NCBI RefSeq assembly: GCF_000820085.1
Contig: NZ_CDBN01000021.1
Location: 186,001-250,000, forward strand
Direction of reading: 5' to 3'
Source of the DNA: Aeromonas sanarellii
Lineage (GTDB): Bacteria; Pseudomonadota; Gammaproteobacteria; Enterobacterales; Aeromonadaceae
DNA: 64,000 nucleotides
Part shown: piece by piece, positions 47,495 through 60,766 of the stretch
Layout of the letters: each line of letters opens with the position of its first letter
Numbering within the stretch: the stretch's first letter is position 1
Translations under genes and position numbers: made by a program
Notes under the pieces: generated by a model
Told to the model about the DNA's origin: nothing
Seen by the model: the letters and a program-made list of their open reading frames with translations, nothing else
Databases searched by the model: none

Positions 47495-50305
47495 ATGCAT
47501 AACGGCGTGATGAAGGCCTGGTTGGAGTCATCTCACCTGGCTGGTGCGAATGCAAGCTACATTGAGGATTTGTACGAATCCTTCCTGGAAAACCCCGACT
47601 CCGTGGCCGACGAGTGGCGCAGCCTGTTCCAGGCGCTGCCCCAGGTCAATGGACATGCAGTCGAACAACCCCACTCCCAGGTCCGCGACTATTTCCGCCG
47701 CCTGGCCAAGGAACCCTCCCGTTACAGCGCCCCCGTCTCCGATCCCCAGGTGGATGCCAAGCAGGTCCGCGTACTGCAACTGATCAACGCCTTCCGTTTC
47801 CGTGGCCATCAGAATGCCAACCTGGATCCCCTGGGTCTGTGGCAGCGCGAACCGGTCGCCGAGCTCGATCCCGCGTTTCACAACCTGCAGGGGGCCGACA
47901 TGGAGGCCACCTTCAACGTGGGCTCCTACGCCATCGGTCGCGAGACCATGGTGCTCTCCGAACTCTACGCCTCGCTCAAGAAGACCTACTGCAGCAGCAT
48001 AGGTGCCGACTACATGCACCTCACCTCCACCGAGGAGAAGCGCTGGCTGCAGGACAGGCTCGAATCCATCGAAGGGAAGGGCAGCTACAGCATCGAGGAG
48101 AAGACCCGCTTCCTCGAGAGCCTGACCGCCGCCGAAGGGCTGGAAAAATACCTGGGTGCCAAGTTCCCGGGGGCCAAGCGTTTCTCCCTGGAAGGGGGCG
48201 ATGCCATGGTACCCATGCTGAAAGAGCTTATCCGCCGCGCCGGTGAGCAGGGCTGCAAGGAGGCCGTCATCGGCATGGCCCACCGCGGTCGCCTGAACGT
48301 GCTGATCAACGTGCTGGGCAAGCGCGCCCAGGACCTGTTTGACGAGTTTGCCGGCAAGCACGGCGAATCCTGGGGTACCGGGGACGTGAAGTACCACATG
48401 GGCTTCTCCTCCGACTTCGCCACCCCGGGCGGCAACGTCCACCTGGCGCTCGCCTTCAACCCGTCCCACCTCGAGATCGTCAACCCCGTAGTCATCGGCT
48501 CCGTGCGTGCCCGCATGGACAGACGCGGCGACAAGGACGGCTCCAGCGTCCTGCCCATCACCATCCACGGTGACTCCGCCATCGCGGGGCAGGGGGTAGT
48601 GGCCGAGACCTTCAACATGTCCCAGACCCGTGCCTATGGCGTGGGCGGGACTGTGCGTATCGTCATCAACAACCAGGTGGGCTTCACCACCTCCTATCAG
48701 CGTGACCTGCGCTCCACCGAATATTGCACCGACATCGCCAAGGCGGTGCAGGCGCCTGTGCTGCACGTCAACGGGGACGACCCGGAAGCCGTGGTGCTGG
48801 TGACCCAGATTGCCCTGGATTATCGCAACACCTTCAAGCGCGACGTGGTGATCGAGCTGGTCTGCTACCGCCGTCACGGCCACAACGAGGCGGATGAGCC
48901 GAGCGCGACCCAGCCCCTGATGTACCAGAAGATCAAGCAGCACCCGACCCCGCGCAAGATCTACGCCGATCAGCTGATCGCCGAAGGCAGCATCACGCCG
49001 GAGCTGGCCACCACCCTGGTGAACGACTATCGCGACACCCTGGATCGGGGCGAGCGGGTGAGCAAGGAGTGGCGCCCCATGGAGCTGCACTCCGTGGACT
49101 GGACCCCGTATCTGGGTCACGACTGGGCCATGGCCTATGACAGCACAGTGCCCATGGATCACTTGAAGGCCCTGGGTGAGCGCATCAGCCAGTACCCGGC
49201 CACCCATGTGCTGCAGCGCCAGGTCGAGAAGATCTACGAAGACCGCCGTCTGATGGCCGCCGGCGAGAAGCTGGTGGACTGGGGCTTTGCCGAGACCCTG
49301 GCCTACGCCACCCTGGTGGACAAGGGGTCCCGCATTCGCTTCACCGGCGAAGACTCCGGCCGTGGCACCTTCTTCCACCGTCACGCCGTGCTGCACAGCC
49401 AGACCGATGCCAGCACCTACACCCCGCTGTGCAACCTGCACGACGAGCAGGGTCCGTTCGAGATCTACGACTCCGTGCTGACCGAGAACGCGGTGTTGGC
49501 GTTTGAATATGGCTACGCCAGCGCGGAGCCGGCCGGCCTCACCATCTGGGAAGCCCAGTTCGGCGACTTCGCCAACTGCGCCCAGGTCGTGGTGGACCAG
49601 TTCCTCTCCTCCGGCGAGCAGAAGTGGGGCCGGATGTGCGGCCTGACCATGCTGCTGCCCCACGGCTACGAGGGCCAGGGCCCGGAGCACTCCTCCGCCC
49701 GTCTGGAGCGCTATCTGCAGATGTGCGCCCAGCACAACATGCAGGTGTGCGTGCCCTCCACCCCGGCGCAGGTGTTCCACATGCTGCGTCGCCAGGTGGT
49801 GCGCCCGATGCGCCGTCCGCTCATCGTGATGACGCCCAAATCCCTGCTGCGCCACCCGCTGGCGGTGAGCAAGCTCGAAGAGCTGGCACAAGGCACCTTC
49901 CAGAACGCCATCGGCGAGATCGATGCGCTGGATCCGAAGGGCGTCAAACGCGTGGTGTTCTGCTCCGGCAAGGTCTACTACGACCTGCTGGATGCCCGTC
50001 GCAAGGCCGAGCAGCAGGACGTGGCCCTGGTGCGTATTGAGCAGCTCTATCCCTTCCCGGAAGAGGAAGTGCGCGCCATCCTGGCAGACTACAGCCATGT
50101 CACCGACTTCGTCTGGTGCCAGGAAGAGCCGCAGAACCAGGGCGCCTGGTACAGCACCCGTCATCACTACGACAGCGTGCTGCCAAGCCATGCCCGTCTG
50201 CGTTACGCCGGTCGCCCGGCCTCGGCCTCACCGGCCGTCGGTTACATGTCCGTCCACGCCAAGCAGCAGAAAGCCCTGGTGGAAGACGCGCTGACCCTGG
50301 AATAA
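47495..50305 (+). CDS. sucA: 2-oxoglutarate dehydrogenase E1 component
   Basis: SucA is the thiamin-diphosphate-dependent E1 that decarboxylates 2-oxoglutarate and loads succinyl onto SucB. The 936 residues (E. coli 933) start MHNGVMKAWLESSHLAGAN and include AYRFRGH-type and ANLDPLGLW segments, GMAHRGRLNVLINVLGK, LAFNPSHLEIVNPVV, the ThDP/Mg block VNGDDPEAV and CYRRHGHNEADEP. AAGGGA lies eight bases before the ATG. It follows sdhB by 118 bp as in E. coli. The long open frame on the opposite strand is a shadow. Confidence 0.97.
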   Translation: MHNGVMKAWLESSHLAGANASYIEDLYESFLENPDSVADEWRSLFQALPQVNGHAVEQPHSQVRDYFRRLAKEPSRYSAPVSDPQVDAKQVRVLQLINAFRFRGHQNANLDPLGLWQREPVAELDPAFHNLQGADMEATFNVGSYAIGRETMVLSELYASLKKTYCSSIGADYMHLTSTEEKRWLQDRLESIEGKGSYSIEEKTRFLESLTAAEGLEKYLGAKFPGAKRFSLEGGDAMVPMLKELIRRAGEQGCKEAVIGMAHRGRLNVLINVLGKRAQDLFDEFAGKHGESWGTGDVKYHMGFSSDFATPGGNVHLALAFNPSHLEIVNPVVIGSVRARMDRRGDKDGSSVLPITIHGDSAIAGQGVVAETFNMSQTRAYGVGGTVRIVINNQVGFTTSYQRDLRSTEYCTDIAKAVQAPVLHVNGDDPEAVVLVTQIALDYRNTFKRDVVIELVCYRRHGHNEADEPSATQPLMYQKIKQHPTPRKIYADQLIAEGSITPELATTLVNDYRDTLDRGERVSKEWRPMELHSVDWTPYLGHDWAMAYDSTVPMDHLKALGERISQYPATHVLQRQVEKIYEDRRLMAAGEKLVDWGFAETLAYATLVDKGSRIRFTGEDSGRGTFFHRHAVLHSQTDASTYTPLCNLHDEQGPFEIYDSVLTENAVLAFEYGYASAEPAGLTIWEAQFGDFANCAQVVVDQFLSSGEQKWGRMCGLTMLLPHGYEGQGPEHSSARLERYLQMCAQHNMQVCVPSTPAQVFHMLRRQVVRPMRRPLIVMTPKSLLRHPLAVSKLEELAQGTFQNAIGEIDALDPKGVKRVVFCSGKVYYDLLDARRKAEQQDVALVRIEQLYPFPEEEVRAILADYSHVTDFVWCQEEPQNQGAWYSTRHHYDSVLPSHARLRYAGRPASASPAVGYMSVHAKQQKALVEDALTLE

Positions 50306-50392
50306 ACGAGTTGCGGATGAGGGGGCCCGTGTCGGGACCCTCTCTGACCTGGAATAAGCCTGCTGGCCAAGAAGTAACAAGGAACTGATTAC

Positions 50393-51583
50393 ATGACTAT
50401 CGAGATCAAGGTACCGGACCTGCCGGAATCCGTGGCGGATGCCACCATCGCGACCTGGCACAAGAAACCGGGTGATCTGGTTGCCCGCGACGAAGTGCTG
50501 GTTGACATCGAAACCGATAAAGTCGTGCTGGAAGTGCCCGCGCCGGAAGCCGGCGTGCTGGGCGACATCCTGCAGAGCGAAGGGGCCACCGTGCTCTCCC
50601 GCCAGCTGATCGCCATGCTCAAGCCTGCCCCGGTGGCCGGCGAAGAGACCAAGGAGAAGCCGGTGGAGGCCGTGGCCGATGACGCCGGCGAGGGGTTGAG
50701 CCCCTCTGTGCGCCGTCTGGTGGCCGAGCACGACATCGACGTGGCCAAGCTGACCGGTACCGGCAAGGGCGGTCGCGTCACCAAGGAAGACGTGGAAGCC
50801 TTCATCAAGAACCTGGGCAAGCCGGCAGCCCCCGTCGCCGCCGTGGCAGCCGCACCGGTTGCGCCCATTGCCCCCCTGGCCGGTCGCACCGAGAAGCGCG
50901 TGCCCATGACCCGGTTGCGCAAGCGCATCGCCGAGCGTCTGCTGGAGGCCAAGAACACTACCGCCATGCTGACGACCTTCAACGAGATCAACATGGCGCC
51001 CATCATGAAGCTGCGCAAGCAGTACGGTGAGATCTTCGAGAAGAAGCACGGCATCAAGCTCGGCTTCATGTCCTTCTATGTGAAGGCGGTGGTCGAATCC
51101 CTGAAGCGCTACCCGGAAGTGAACGCGGCGCTGGACGGTGACGACATCGTCTACCACAACTACTTCGACGTCAGCATCGCCGTCTCCACCCCCCGCGGTC
51201 TGGTGACCCCGGTGCTGCGCGACTGCGACAGCATGAGCCTGGCGGACATCGAGAAGGCCATCAAGGATCTGGCCGGCAAGGGCCGTGACGGCAAGCTGAC
51301 CGTGGACGAACTGACCGGCGGCAACTTCACCATCACCAACGGTGGCGTGTTCGGCTCCCTGATGTCCACTCCCATCATCAACCCGCCCCAGAGCGCCATT
51401 CTGGGCATGCACAAGATCCAGGACCGTCCCATGGCCGTCGACGGCAAGGTCGAGATCCTGCCGATGATGTACCTGGCGCTCTCCTACGATCACCGGATCA
51501 TCGACGGCCGCGAGTCCGTGGGCTTCCTGGTCTCCGTCAAGGAGCTGCTGGAAGATCCGACCCGTCTGCTGCTGGATGTCTGA
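50393..51583 (+). CDS. sucB: Dihydrolipoyl succinyltransferase (E2 of 2-oxoglutarate dehydrogenase)
   Basis: SucB forms the 24-mer core that transfers succinyl to CoA. The 396 residues (E. coli 405) have one lipoyl domain with lipoyl-lysine K43 in [13 protein letters not shown] peripheral-subunit-binding domain follows ([15 protein letters not shown]...[11 protein letters not shown]), then an Ala/Pro linker and the acyltransferase domain. The catalytic His is in [17 protein letters not shown]. It lies 87 bp after sucA. The E3 gene lpd is not in the window. Confidence 0.97.
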   Translation: MTIEIKVPDLPESVADATIATWHKKPGDLVARDEVLVDIETDKVVLEVPAPEAGVLGDILQSEGATVLSRQLIAMLKPAPVAGEETKEKPVEAVADDAGEGLSPSVRRLVAEHDIDVAKLTGTGKGGRVTKEDVEAFIKNLGKPAAPVAAVAAAPVAPIAPLAGRTEKRVPMTRLRKRIAERLLEAKNTTAMLTTFNEINMAPIMKLRKQYGEIFEKKHGIKLGFMSFYVKAVVESLKRYPEVNAALDGDDIVYHNYFDVSIAVSTPRGLVTPVLRDCDSMSLADIEKAIKDLAGKGRDGKLTVDELTGGNFTITNGGVFGSLMSTPIINPPQSAILGMHKIQDRPMAVDGKVEILPMMYLALSYDHRIIDGRESVGFLVSVKELLEDPTRLLLDV

Positions 51584-51687
51584 GCAACTGACTGAAAGAT
51601 AACGAGGGGCCGCCCAGGCCCCCATTCACAGGGGATTGAGAAACACGAGCCCCGGACGGAAATACCTACAACACGGATAGAGCATCT

Positions 51688-52853
<1,166 letters not shown>

Positions 52854-52854
<1 letters not shown>

Positions 52855-53726
52855 TGAGCGTTCTGATCAACAAAGACACCAAGGTGATCTGCCAGGGCTT
52901 CACCGGCGGTCAGGGTACCTTCCACTCCGAACAGGCCATCGCCTACGGTACCCAGATGGTCGGCGGCGTGTCGCCGGGCAAGGGCGGCACCACCCACCTG
53001 GGCCTGCCGGTGTTCAACACCGTTCGTGACGCCGTGGAAGCCACCGGCGCCACCGCCTCCGTCATCTATGTTCCGGCCCCGTTCTGCAAGGACGCCATCC
53101 TGGAAGCCATCGATGCCGGCATCAAGCTCATCGTCACCATCACCGAAGGCATCCCGACCCTGGACATGCTGGACGTCAAGGTGAAGCTGCAGGAGACCGG
53201 CGTGCGCATGATCGGGCCGAACTGCCCGGGCGTCATCACCCCGGGTGAGTGCAAGATCGGTATCATGCCGGGTCACATCCACAAGCCGGGCAAGGTGGGC
53301 ATCGTCTCCCGCTCCGGCACCCTGACCTATGAAGCGGTCAAGCAGACCACGGACGAGGGTTTCGGCCAGTCCACCTGCGTCGGTATCGGTGGCGACCCCA
53401 TCCCGGGTTCCAACTTCATCGACATTCTGGAGATGTTCCAGAACGATCCGCAGACCGAAGCCATCGTGATGATCGGCGAGATCGGCGGCAACGCCGAGGA
53501 AGACGCGGCTGCCTACATCAAGGCCCACGTCACCAAGCCGGTGGTCTCCTACATCGCGGGTGTCACCGCTCCGGCTGGCAAGCGCATGGGTCATGCGGGC
53601 GCCATCATCGCCGGTGGTAAAGGCACAGCGGCCGAGAAATTTGCCGCCCTGGAAGATGCCGGCGTGAAAACCGTGCGGTCGCTTGCCGATATCGGCAAGG
53701 CCCTGCGTGAAGTGACCGGCTGGTAA
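52854..53726 (+). CDS. sucD: Succinyl-CoA synthetase alpha subunit
   Basis: SucD binds CoA and carries the phosphorylated histidine. The 290 residues (E. coli 289) show the CoA-binding Rossmann start [18 protein letters not shown] and [20 protein letters not shown]. The phospho-His is H247 in [11 protein letters not shown]. The TAATG overlap with sucC implies coupled translation. It is the last gene of sdhCDAB-sucABCD, ended by a strong terminator. Confidence 0.97.
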
Positions 53727-53753
53727 GATGTTCTAGCCCGTTCTCACCGAGAG

Positions 53754-53785
53754 AAAAATGCCGGCCCTGGGGCCGGCATTTTTTT
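53754..53785 (+). terminator. Terminator after sucD
   Basis: ATGCCGGCC / GGCCGGCAT with loop CTGG is followed by seven Ts, 30 bp after the sucD stop. Confidence 0.95.
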
Positions 53786-53953
53786 ATGGTCCTGGGTTTC
53801 CATGCCTCTGGGTGCCAACCGATATCATGCCTCGTTCTATCGGTGGAGCTCGACCTGCATGGGGCCGGAATGAGAGTGCAAACGCCGGTTCGATGGATCA
53901 TTGCCTGAAGTGCGGGTGGAAGAGGCCCCGGGGAAGCGGCCAGGGCTGTGCAC

Positions 53954-54166
53954 TTATTCGGTTAAAACAGAGATGTCCTGCTGACCATGCTGCGGCATGG
54001 TGGCGGCAAAGTTGTTGCGACCCCCTCCCTTGCCGTAAGCAGGCTCCATTCCTCCTGATGGGAGGGCACCTCCAGCTGCGGGCGCTTCTCCCGGGATCAC
54101 CGAGGAGGAGCAGGACGTGAGCAATAGCGATGCCGCTATCAGCAATGCAAGTTTCAACGTCTTCAT
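53954..54166 (-). CDS. Small hypothetical lipoprotein
   Basis: The 70-residue precursor has a clear lipoprotein signal: MKTLKLALLIAASLLLTSC with lipobox LTSC (Cys19). The mature part is short (about 52 residues), rich in Ser, Gly, Pro and Ala (SSSVIPGEAPAAGGALPSGG), and likely unstructured. GAGGA lies eight bases before the ATG. I do not recognise a family. It sits between the suc terminator and ycgN, facing away from ycgN. Confidence 0.7.
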   Translation of the reverse strand: MKTLKLALLIAASLLLTSCSSSVIPGEAPAAGGALPSGGMEPAYGKGGGRNNFAATMPQHGQQDISVLTE

Positions 54167-54508
54167 GACAACGTCCTCTGTCCAGCTAATGGGCTGGACT
54201 TCGAGTTATCAGTTTAGGCCCTGTTGAGGGGTCACAATGCACCCGAGGTGACACTAACCCTAGTCGTTTGAGGCTTTATGATGGGGATCTCTTATGAAAT
54301 CAACGGCAAGAACGTCATGGCAAATTTGCCAAAAAATGCGATGAAATGATTAAAGGTGGATCCATTGTGCCACTTTGGATGTCGATGCCGGTCAACCCAG
54401 CCTGCGCAGGCTTAGTGCCGATGGGCGTTGGGCTTGACCCTCTGCCTTGAAAAATCGGGCCATAGGGCGTATAACCACGCGCTTGTCAGTGTATTTAGCG
54501 AGCCTTCT
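54167..54508. other. Intergenic region between the small lipoprotein gene and ycgN
   Basis: This 342-bp gap between divergent genes contains a promoter for ycgN (listed separately) and a 14-bp perfect palindrome AGCCTGCGCAGGCT at 54399-54412. A 16-codon open frame at about 54294 has a GGGGA site but no other support. Nothing else was recognised. Confidence 0.5.
54447..54475 (+). promoter_or_regulatory. Sigma-70 type promoter for ycgN
   Basis: TTGAAA (54447-54452) and TATAAC (54470-54475) are separated by 17 bp, each one or two bases from consensus. They lie 34 bp before the ycgN ATG. Confidence 0.55.
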
Positions 54509-54943
54509 ATGCAAACTCCTTTTTGGCAGGAAAAGACCCTGCAGCAGATGACCATGGCCGAGTGGGAGTCTCTGTGCGACGGCTGCGGCAAGTGCTGCCT
54601 GAACAAGCTCATCGACGAGGACACCGAGGAGCTGGTGTTCACCAACGTGGCCTGCAACCTGCTCAATACCAAGACCTGCCAGTGCTCCGACTACGTCAAC
54701 CGCTTCAAAAAAGAGCCGGACTGCCTGCAGATCACCCACGACAAGATCGCCGAGTTCAACTGGTTGCCTTCGACCTGCGCCTACCGCCTGCTGGCGGAAG
54801 GGCAGAGCCTGCCCGAATGGCATCCGCTCATCACCGGCAGCCGCAGCGCCATGCACCAGGCCGGCCAGTCGGTACGCGGCAAGGTGGTGCACGAAGCCTA
54901 TGCCGGTGACTGGGCCGACCATATCATCACCTGGGCCAGCTAA
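54509..54943 (+). CDS. ycgN: YcgN family cysteine cluster protein (UPF0260)
   Basis: The 144-residue cytoplasmic protein is like E. coli YcgN. The conserved cysteine cluster is in [21 protein letters not shown] and [36 protein letters not shown] and [11 protein letters not shown] follow. The cysteines probably bind metal or an iron-sulfur cluster; the function is unknown. Start MQTPFW at 54509 was chosen because the longer frame from 54428 runs through the promoter. It is a single gene. Confidence 0.88.
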   Translation: MQTPFWQEKTLQQMTMAEWESLCDGCGKCCLNKLIDEDTEELVFTNVACNLLNTKTCQCSDYVNRFKKEPDCLQITHDKIAEFNWLPSTCAYRLLAEGQSLPEWHPLITGSRSAMHQAGQSVRGKVVHEAYAGDWADHIITWAS

Positions 54944-54974
54944 GCGGCTGCTCAGGCCATCCACAGCATCTATT

Positions 54975-55016
54975 TGCCACAGGGGCAGGGGAGGAGACTC
55001 TTCTGCCCCTGTGGCA
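54975..55016. repeat. Perfect 14-bp inverted repeat downstream of ycgN
   Basis: TGCCACAGGGGCAG and CTGCCCCTGTGGCA are exact complements separated by 14 bases, 32 bp after ycgN. No T-run follows, so it may be a 3' stabilising hairpin, a factor-assisted terminator or a protein site. The rest of the 54944-55231 gap holds only the pflB terminator. Confidence 0.75.
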
Positions 55017-55185
55017 TTCAGTGGTCACGAGGACGAACAGGGTTGTGACTCTCATCCTGGTCCTCGCAGCATTCCGTGGCTGAGTGAAAGGCGGCTTCCT
55101 CCCTGCCTCCCCTTGATAATGGGGAAGGGATAAAAGAACAGATGCCTCTCAGCCTCCAAGTCGGCAGGCCAGGGTGAGCAGGCAT

Positions 55186-55215
55186 AAAAAAACCGGCGCC
55201 TGGGCGCCGGTTTTT
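55186..55215. terminator. Terminator after pflB
   Basis: ACCGGCGC / GCGCCGGT with loop CTGG is flanked by seven As and TTTTT. It sits 17 bp after the pflB stop and acts on both strands. Confidence 0.92.
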
Positions 55216-55231
55216 GTTCACCGAGACTCTA

Positions 55232-57514
<2,283 letters not shown>

Positions 57515-57555
57515 TTTCATTACCTCTCAAGGTATTTATGTGTCTGCCGCCATCC

Positions 57556-58404
57556 TTAATGATGGCGACGGAAGATAAACCAGTAAGTCAGCCCAACCAT
57601 GACGCCACCACCAATGATATTACCTATGGTGACAGGGATGAGGTTGTGCAGGACGAAGTTGGACACGGTCAGGTCGGCAAAGGTCGCCGGATCCTGGCCG
57701 ATGGCCTGCCAGAATTCCGGGCTCGCGACGCTGTGGATGGCGATACCGACCGGGATCATAAACATGTTTGCGATGCTGTGCTCGAAACCGGAGGCCACGA
57801 ACATGGCGACGGGGAGCAACATCACCATCACCTTGTCGGTTGCGCTGCGGGCGCCGAAGGCCATCCACACGGCGAGACACACCATGAGGTTGCAGAGAAT
57901 GCCGAGGGCCACGGCCTCGAAGAAGGAGTGATGGATCTTGTGCTGGGCCACTTTCATGGCGTTCAGCCCCCACTGGCCATCCGCCGCCGTGTATTCCGCC
58001 GACATGATGATGAGCCCGACGATGATGAGACCGCCGATGAGGTTGCCGAAGTAGACCAGTCCCCAGTTCTTGAGCAGCTGGGCCCAGCTGATTCGATTGG
58101 CCGCCTTGGCCACCAGGGTCAGGGTGGTGGAGGTGAACAGCTCGGCACCGAGCAGCACACAGAGGATGAGGCCGAGGGAGAAGCAGAGACCACCGACCAG
58201 CTTGGCCATACCCCAGGACATGCCGCTTGAGCCGGTAGTGACGGTGATATAGAAGACGAAGGCGATGGCGATGAAGGCGCCTGCCGTGATGGCCAGAGGA
58301 ATAGTCTTGTATGCGGGCTTGGTGGCCTTGGCATAGGTAATGTCTTCGGCCAGTGCGGCGATGGCTTCGGGCTTGAGACAATCAAAGGGTGATTCTGCTT
58401 TCAA
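57556..58404 (-). CDS. focA: Formate transporter FocA (TTG start)
   Basis: FocA is a pentameric formate channel. The 282 residues (E. coli 285) have six membrane helices with FNT-family blocks GMAKLVGGLCFSLGLILCVLLGAELFTS, FEHSIANMFMIP and LIPVTIGNIIGGGVMVGLTYW. The N-terminus KAESPFDCLKPEA aligns with E. coli KADNPFDLL if TTG at 58404 is the start. No in-frame ATG exists nearby, and the ATG at 58411 is out of frame. It is first in focA-pflB. Confidence 0.93.
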   Translation of the reverse strand: MKAESPFDCLKPEAIAALAEDITYAKATKPAYKTIPLAITAGAFIAIAFVFYITVTTGSSGMSWGMAKLVGGLCFSLGLILCVLLGAELFTSTTLTLVAKAANRISWAQLLKNWGLVYFGNLIGGLIIVGLIIMSAEYTAADGQWGLNAMKVAQHKIHHSFFEAVALGILCNLMVCLAVWMAFGARSATDKVMVMLLPVAMFVASGFEHSIANMFMIPVGIAIHSVASPEFWQAIGQDPATFADLTVSNFVLHNLIPVTIGNIIGGGVMVGLTYWFIFRRHH

Positions 58405-58464
58405 TTCTCATGTACCTGCATATTTTGCCTGTGGAAATCATAACAAAGGGGCAGATCCCCAAAA

Positions 58465-58478
58465 TTGACTCCGATCAA
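58465..58478 (-). promoter_or_regulatory. FNR box upstream of focA-pflB
   Basis: Read on the minus strand TTGAT-CGGA-GTCAA matches TTGAT-N4-ATCAA at nine of ten bases. It lies 61 bp before the focA start, close to a class II FNR position for a promoter just downstream. pfl induction by FNR in anaerobiosis is well known in E. coli. Confidence 0.72.
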
Positions 58479-58751
58479 GAATTACAGATTGTGAATGTAA
58501 TTTTACTACAGGATTTTTCGTCGTCCGGAAGCTTCTCTTTACACCAGGTTTCAGGTGAAACAGAAGTGAAGCGTTTATTAATATTATGATTTTTAATAAC
58601 TTATAAACGGCATCTCTAAAAAAGTACCGGCAAGGCACCTTTGCGGAATCCCTGCCCCATGGGCATCAAATTAACAACCCCCTAAGAGGTATTTTTTGTC
58701 TTTTATTTCATCTTTGAATAAAGGCCAGCCAAAGCGTAGACCATAAAACAG

Positions 58752-58771
58752 AAGGGGCCATAAGGCCCCTT
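58752..58771. terminator. Terminator after ycaO
   Basis: AAGGGGCC / GGCCCCTT with loop ATAA lies 16 bp after the ycaO stop; on the minus strand it is followed by CTGTTTTATGG. Confidence 0.75.
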
Positions 58772-58786
58772 CGTCACACTAGCATA

Positions 58787-60547
58787 TCAGTTCCAGGTAT
58801 GGATTCGTTTGGCTTTTTGCAATTTCTCGTAAGCGGCCAGCAGTTTCTGGTGCAACGGGAACTGGGAGAGGGACAGATCGGCGGCTTCCAGACCGTGGAA
58901 GCGCGCCTCGCCGCGGGCATTGGCCCAGGCCTGTGCCAGGGTCTCTTCCCCGAACATGCGGGCGAATACCGGGCGGTACTGCTCGGGGTCGCGATCCTCG
59001 TCCAGGAACAGCTCGACGCAGGCGCGCAGGGCGCGGTAGTAAGCGGCGCGATCGGCCGGGAACACCGACTGGTTGAACTCCATGGTCCAGTCGATGAGAT
59101 CCAGGGCGCTCTCCAGCTCACCGGCGGCCAGCGCCAGCATGGCTTTCAGCTCACCGACCCGCAGGGTGTGCAGGGCGGTGCCCTTGGCGGCGGCGACGCC
59201 GAGCAGCTCGCGCACCCGGGTCCGCTCGTCGTGACCCTCTTCATCCAGCTGGTCGAACAGCGCCATGTACTGCTCCGCGTCCCACTTAAGCGACGGCAGC
59301 GCCAGTATGGTTTCCCGCAGGTGGGCGCCCATGGTGTTGTTGGCCAGCAGCAGATCTTCAACCGGATAGATGTCGGACATGCCGGGCACCAGGATGCGGC
59401 AGGCATAGACACCGAGGTGCTCGTAGTCGGCGATATAGACCGGCTGCTCCAGCTCGTGGAAGATGCCGATCAGGTGGTCGAACTCCTCCTGGGAGCTGCC
59501 GCGGAAGTCCCAGTCGGCGAACTCGAAGTCGGACTCCTGCTTGAACAGATCCCAGCTGATGAGGCCGGAGGAGTCGATGAAGTGGGTCTCCAGGTTGTGA
59601 TGGTCTGCCACCTGCTCGTTGTCGAATGACGGCGGTACGAAGACGTCCAGATCCTTGAGGCTGCGGCCTTGCAGCAGCTCGGTGACGGTGCGCTCGAAGG
59701 CGACTTCGAAGCGCGGGTGGGCGCCGAAGGAGGCGAAGCAGGTGCCGTTGCTCGGGTTGAGCAGCACCACGCAGATGACCGGGTAGCGGCCGCCGAGCGA
59801 GGCATCGAAGCTGTAGATGGGGAAGCCTTCGGCCTCCAGCGCATCGATGGAAGCCTTGATGCCGGGGTAGCGGGCGATGACCTCAGCCGGGATCTCCGGC
59901 AGGCTGATGGCCTCGGCGATGATCTTGTTCTTCACGTGGCGCTCGAACACCTCGGACAAGCCCTGGGTGCGGGCCTCGGTCTTGGTGTTGCCGGCACTCA
60001 TGCCGTTGGAGACATAGAGGTTGCCCACTATGTTCATCGGGATGTAGACGGTCTGGTGATCGGACTGGCGCTCGAAGGGGAGGGCGACGATGCCGCGCTC
60101 CTCGTTGCCGGATTGCAGATCCACCAGCATGTCGGCGGTCACTTCCCCGTCCGGGTTGTAGAACTTACGGGTGAAGGAGTCGAGCAGGCCGGCCGGCAGT
60201 TGAGCCCCCTCGATGGGGAACCACTTCTCGTTCGGGTAGTGGACGAAGTCGCCGTTCGCTACCTGTTCCCCCAGATAGAAGTCGGCGAAGAAGTAGTTGG
60301 TGGAGAGACGCTCGAAGTATTCGCCAAGGGCCGAGGCCAACGCGGCCTTCTTGCTGGCGCCCTTGCCGTTGGTGAAGCAGAGGGCGCACTCCTTGTCCCG
60401 GATGTGCACGGACCAGACGTTGGGCACGGGGTTGAGCCAGGAAGCCTCCTCGATATCAAACCCCAGGGCTTGCAGCTTGGTCTGGAAGCGTTCGATGGAG
60501 TCTTCCAGCGCCGCGTCCTTGCCGGGAATAAAAGTGTGGTCGGTCAT
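58787..60547 (-). CDS. ycaO: YcaO, accessory protein for ribosomal protein S12 methylthiolation
   Basis: YcaO is an ATP-dependent protein of the azoline-cyclodehydratase superfamily. In E. coli it enhances RimO-dependent beta-methylthiolation of S12. The 586 residues equal E. coli. Conserved blocks include EEASWLNPVPNVWSVHIRDK, TNGKGASKKAALASALGEYFERLSTNYFF (ATP-site region) and NGMSAGNTKTEARTQGLSEVFER, and a TPR-like C-terminal third follows. AGGAT lies eight bases before the ATG. It lies upstream of focA-pflB as in E. coli. Confidence 0.94.
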   Translation of the reverse strand: MTDHTFIPGKDAALEDSIERFQTKLQALGFDIEEASWLNPVPNVWSVHIRDKECALCFTNGKGASKKAALASALGEYFERLSTNYFFADFYLGEQVANGDFVHYPNEKWFPIEGAQLPAGLLDSFTRKFYNPDGEVTADMLVDLQSGNEERGIVALPFERQSDHQTVYIPMNIVGNLYVSNGMSAGNTKTEARTQGLSEVFERHVKNKIIAEAISLPEIPAEVIARYPGIKASIDALEAEGFPIYSFDASLGGRYPVICVVLLNPSNGTCFASFGAHPRFEVAFERTVTELLQGRSLKDLDVFVPPSFDNEQVADHHNLETHFIDSSGLISWDLFKQESDFEFADWDFRGSSQEEFDHLIGIFHELEQPVYIADYEHLGVYACRILVPGMSDIYPVEDLLLANNTMGAHLRETILALPSLKWDAEQYMALFDQLDEEGHDERTRVRELLGVAAAKGTALHTLRVGELKAMLALAAGELESALDLIDWTMEFNQSVFPADRAAYYRALRACVELFLDEDRDPEQYRPVFARMFGEETLAQAWANARGEARFHGLEAADLSLSQFPLHQKLLAAYEKLQKAKRIHTWN

Positions 60548-60766
60548 CACAATATCCTGATTCTTATGGGCTCATGTTTGGACGCAGATAATAGCATGAG
60601 TGACGGGGAAAGCGGCCAGGGCAATGCGGTCGCGTCGCGCGCTTGCACGGCGCCAGGGTGATGAAGGATTCATCGCTAAGGGGGAGGCGCATCAGTTTTT
60701 CTGAAGTGCCTTAAGAGAAAGTCGATTTGATTGCGTGAAGGCTTCTTCCATCATGGCGCCTCGTCT

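Larger units (their letters stand above)
58405..58786. promoter_or_regulatory. focA promoter region and gap after ycaO
   Basis: This 382-bp AT-rich gap lies between focA and the end of ycaO. It has an FNR box (listed separately) and the ycaO terminator near its right end. Further ArcA or NarL sites are likely by analogy with E. coli but were not found with confidence. Confidence 0.65.

Noticed and set aside
47528-50191. Open frame of 887 codons on the minus strand opposite sucA
   Set aside because: It is the antisense shadow of sucA, produced by strong GC bias. Its translation is rich in His, Gly and Val with no known motif.
54294-54344. 16-codon open frame with a GGGGA site
   Set aside because: Too short, no homology and no terminator. 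Chance occurrence is likely in this AT-richer gap.
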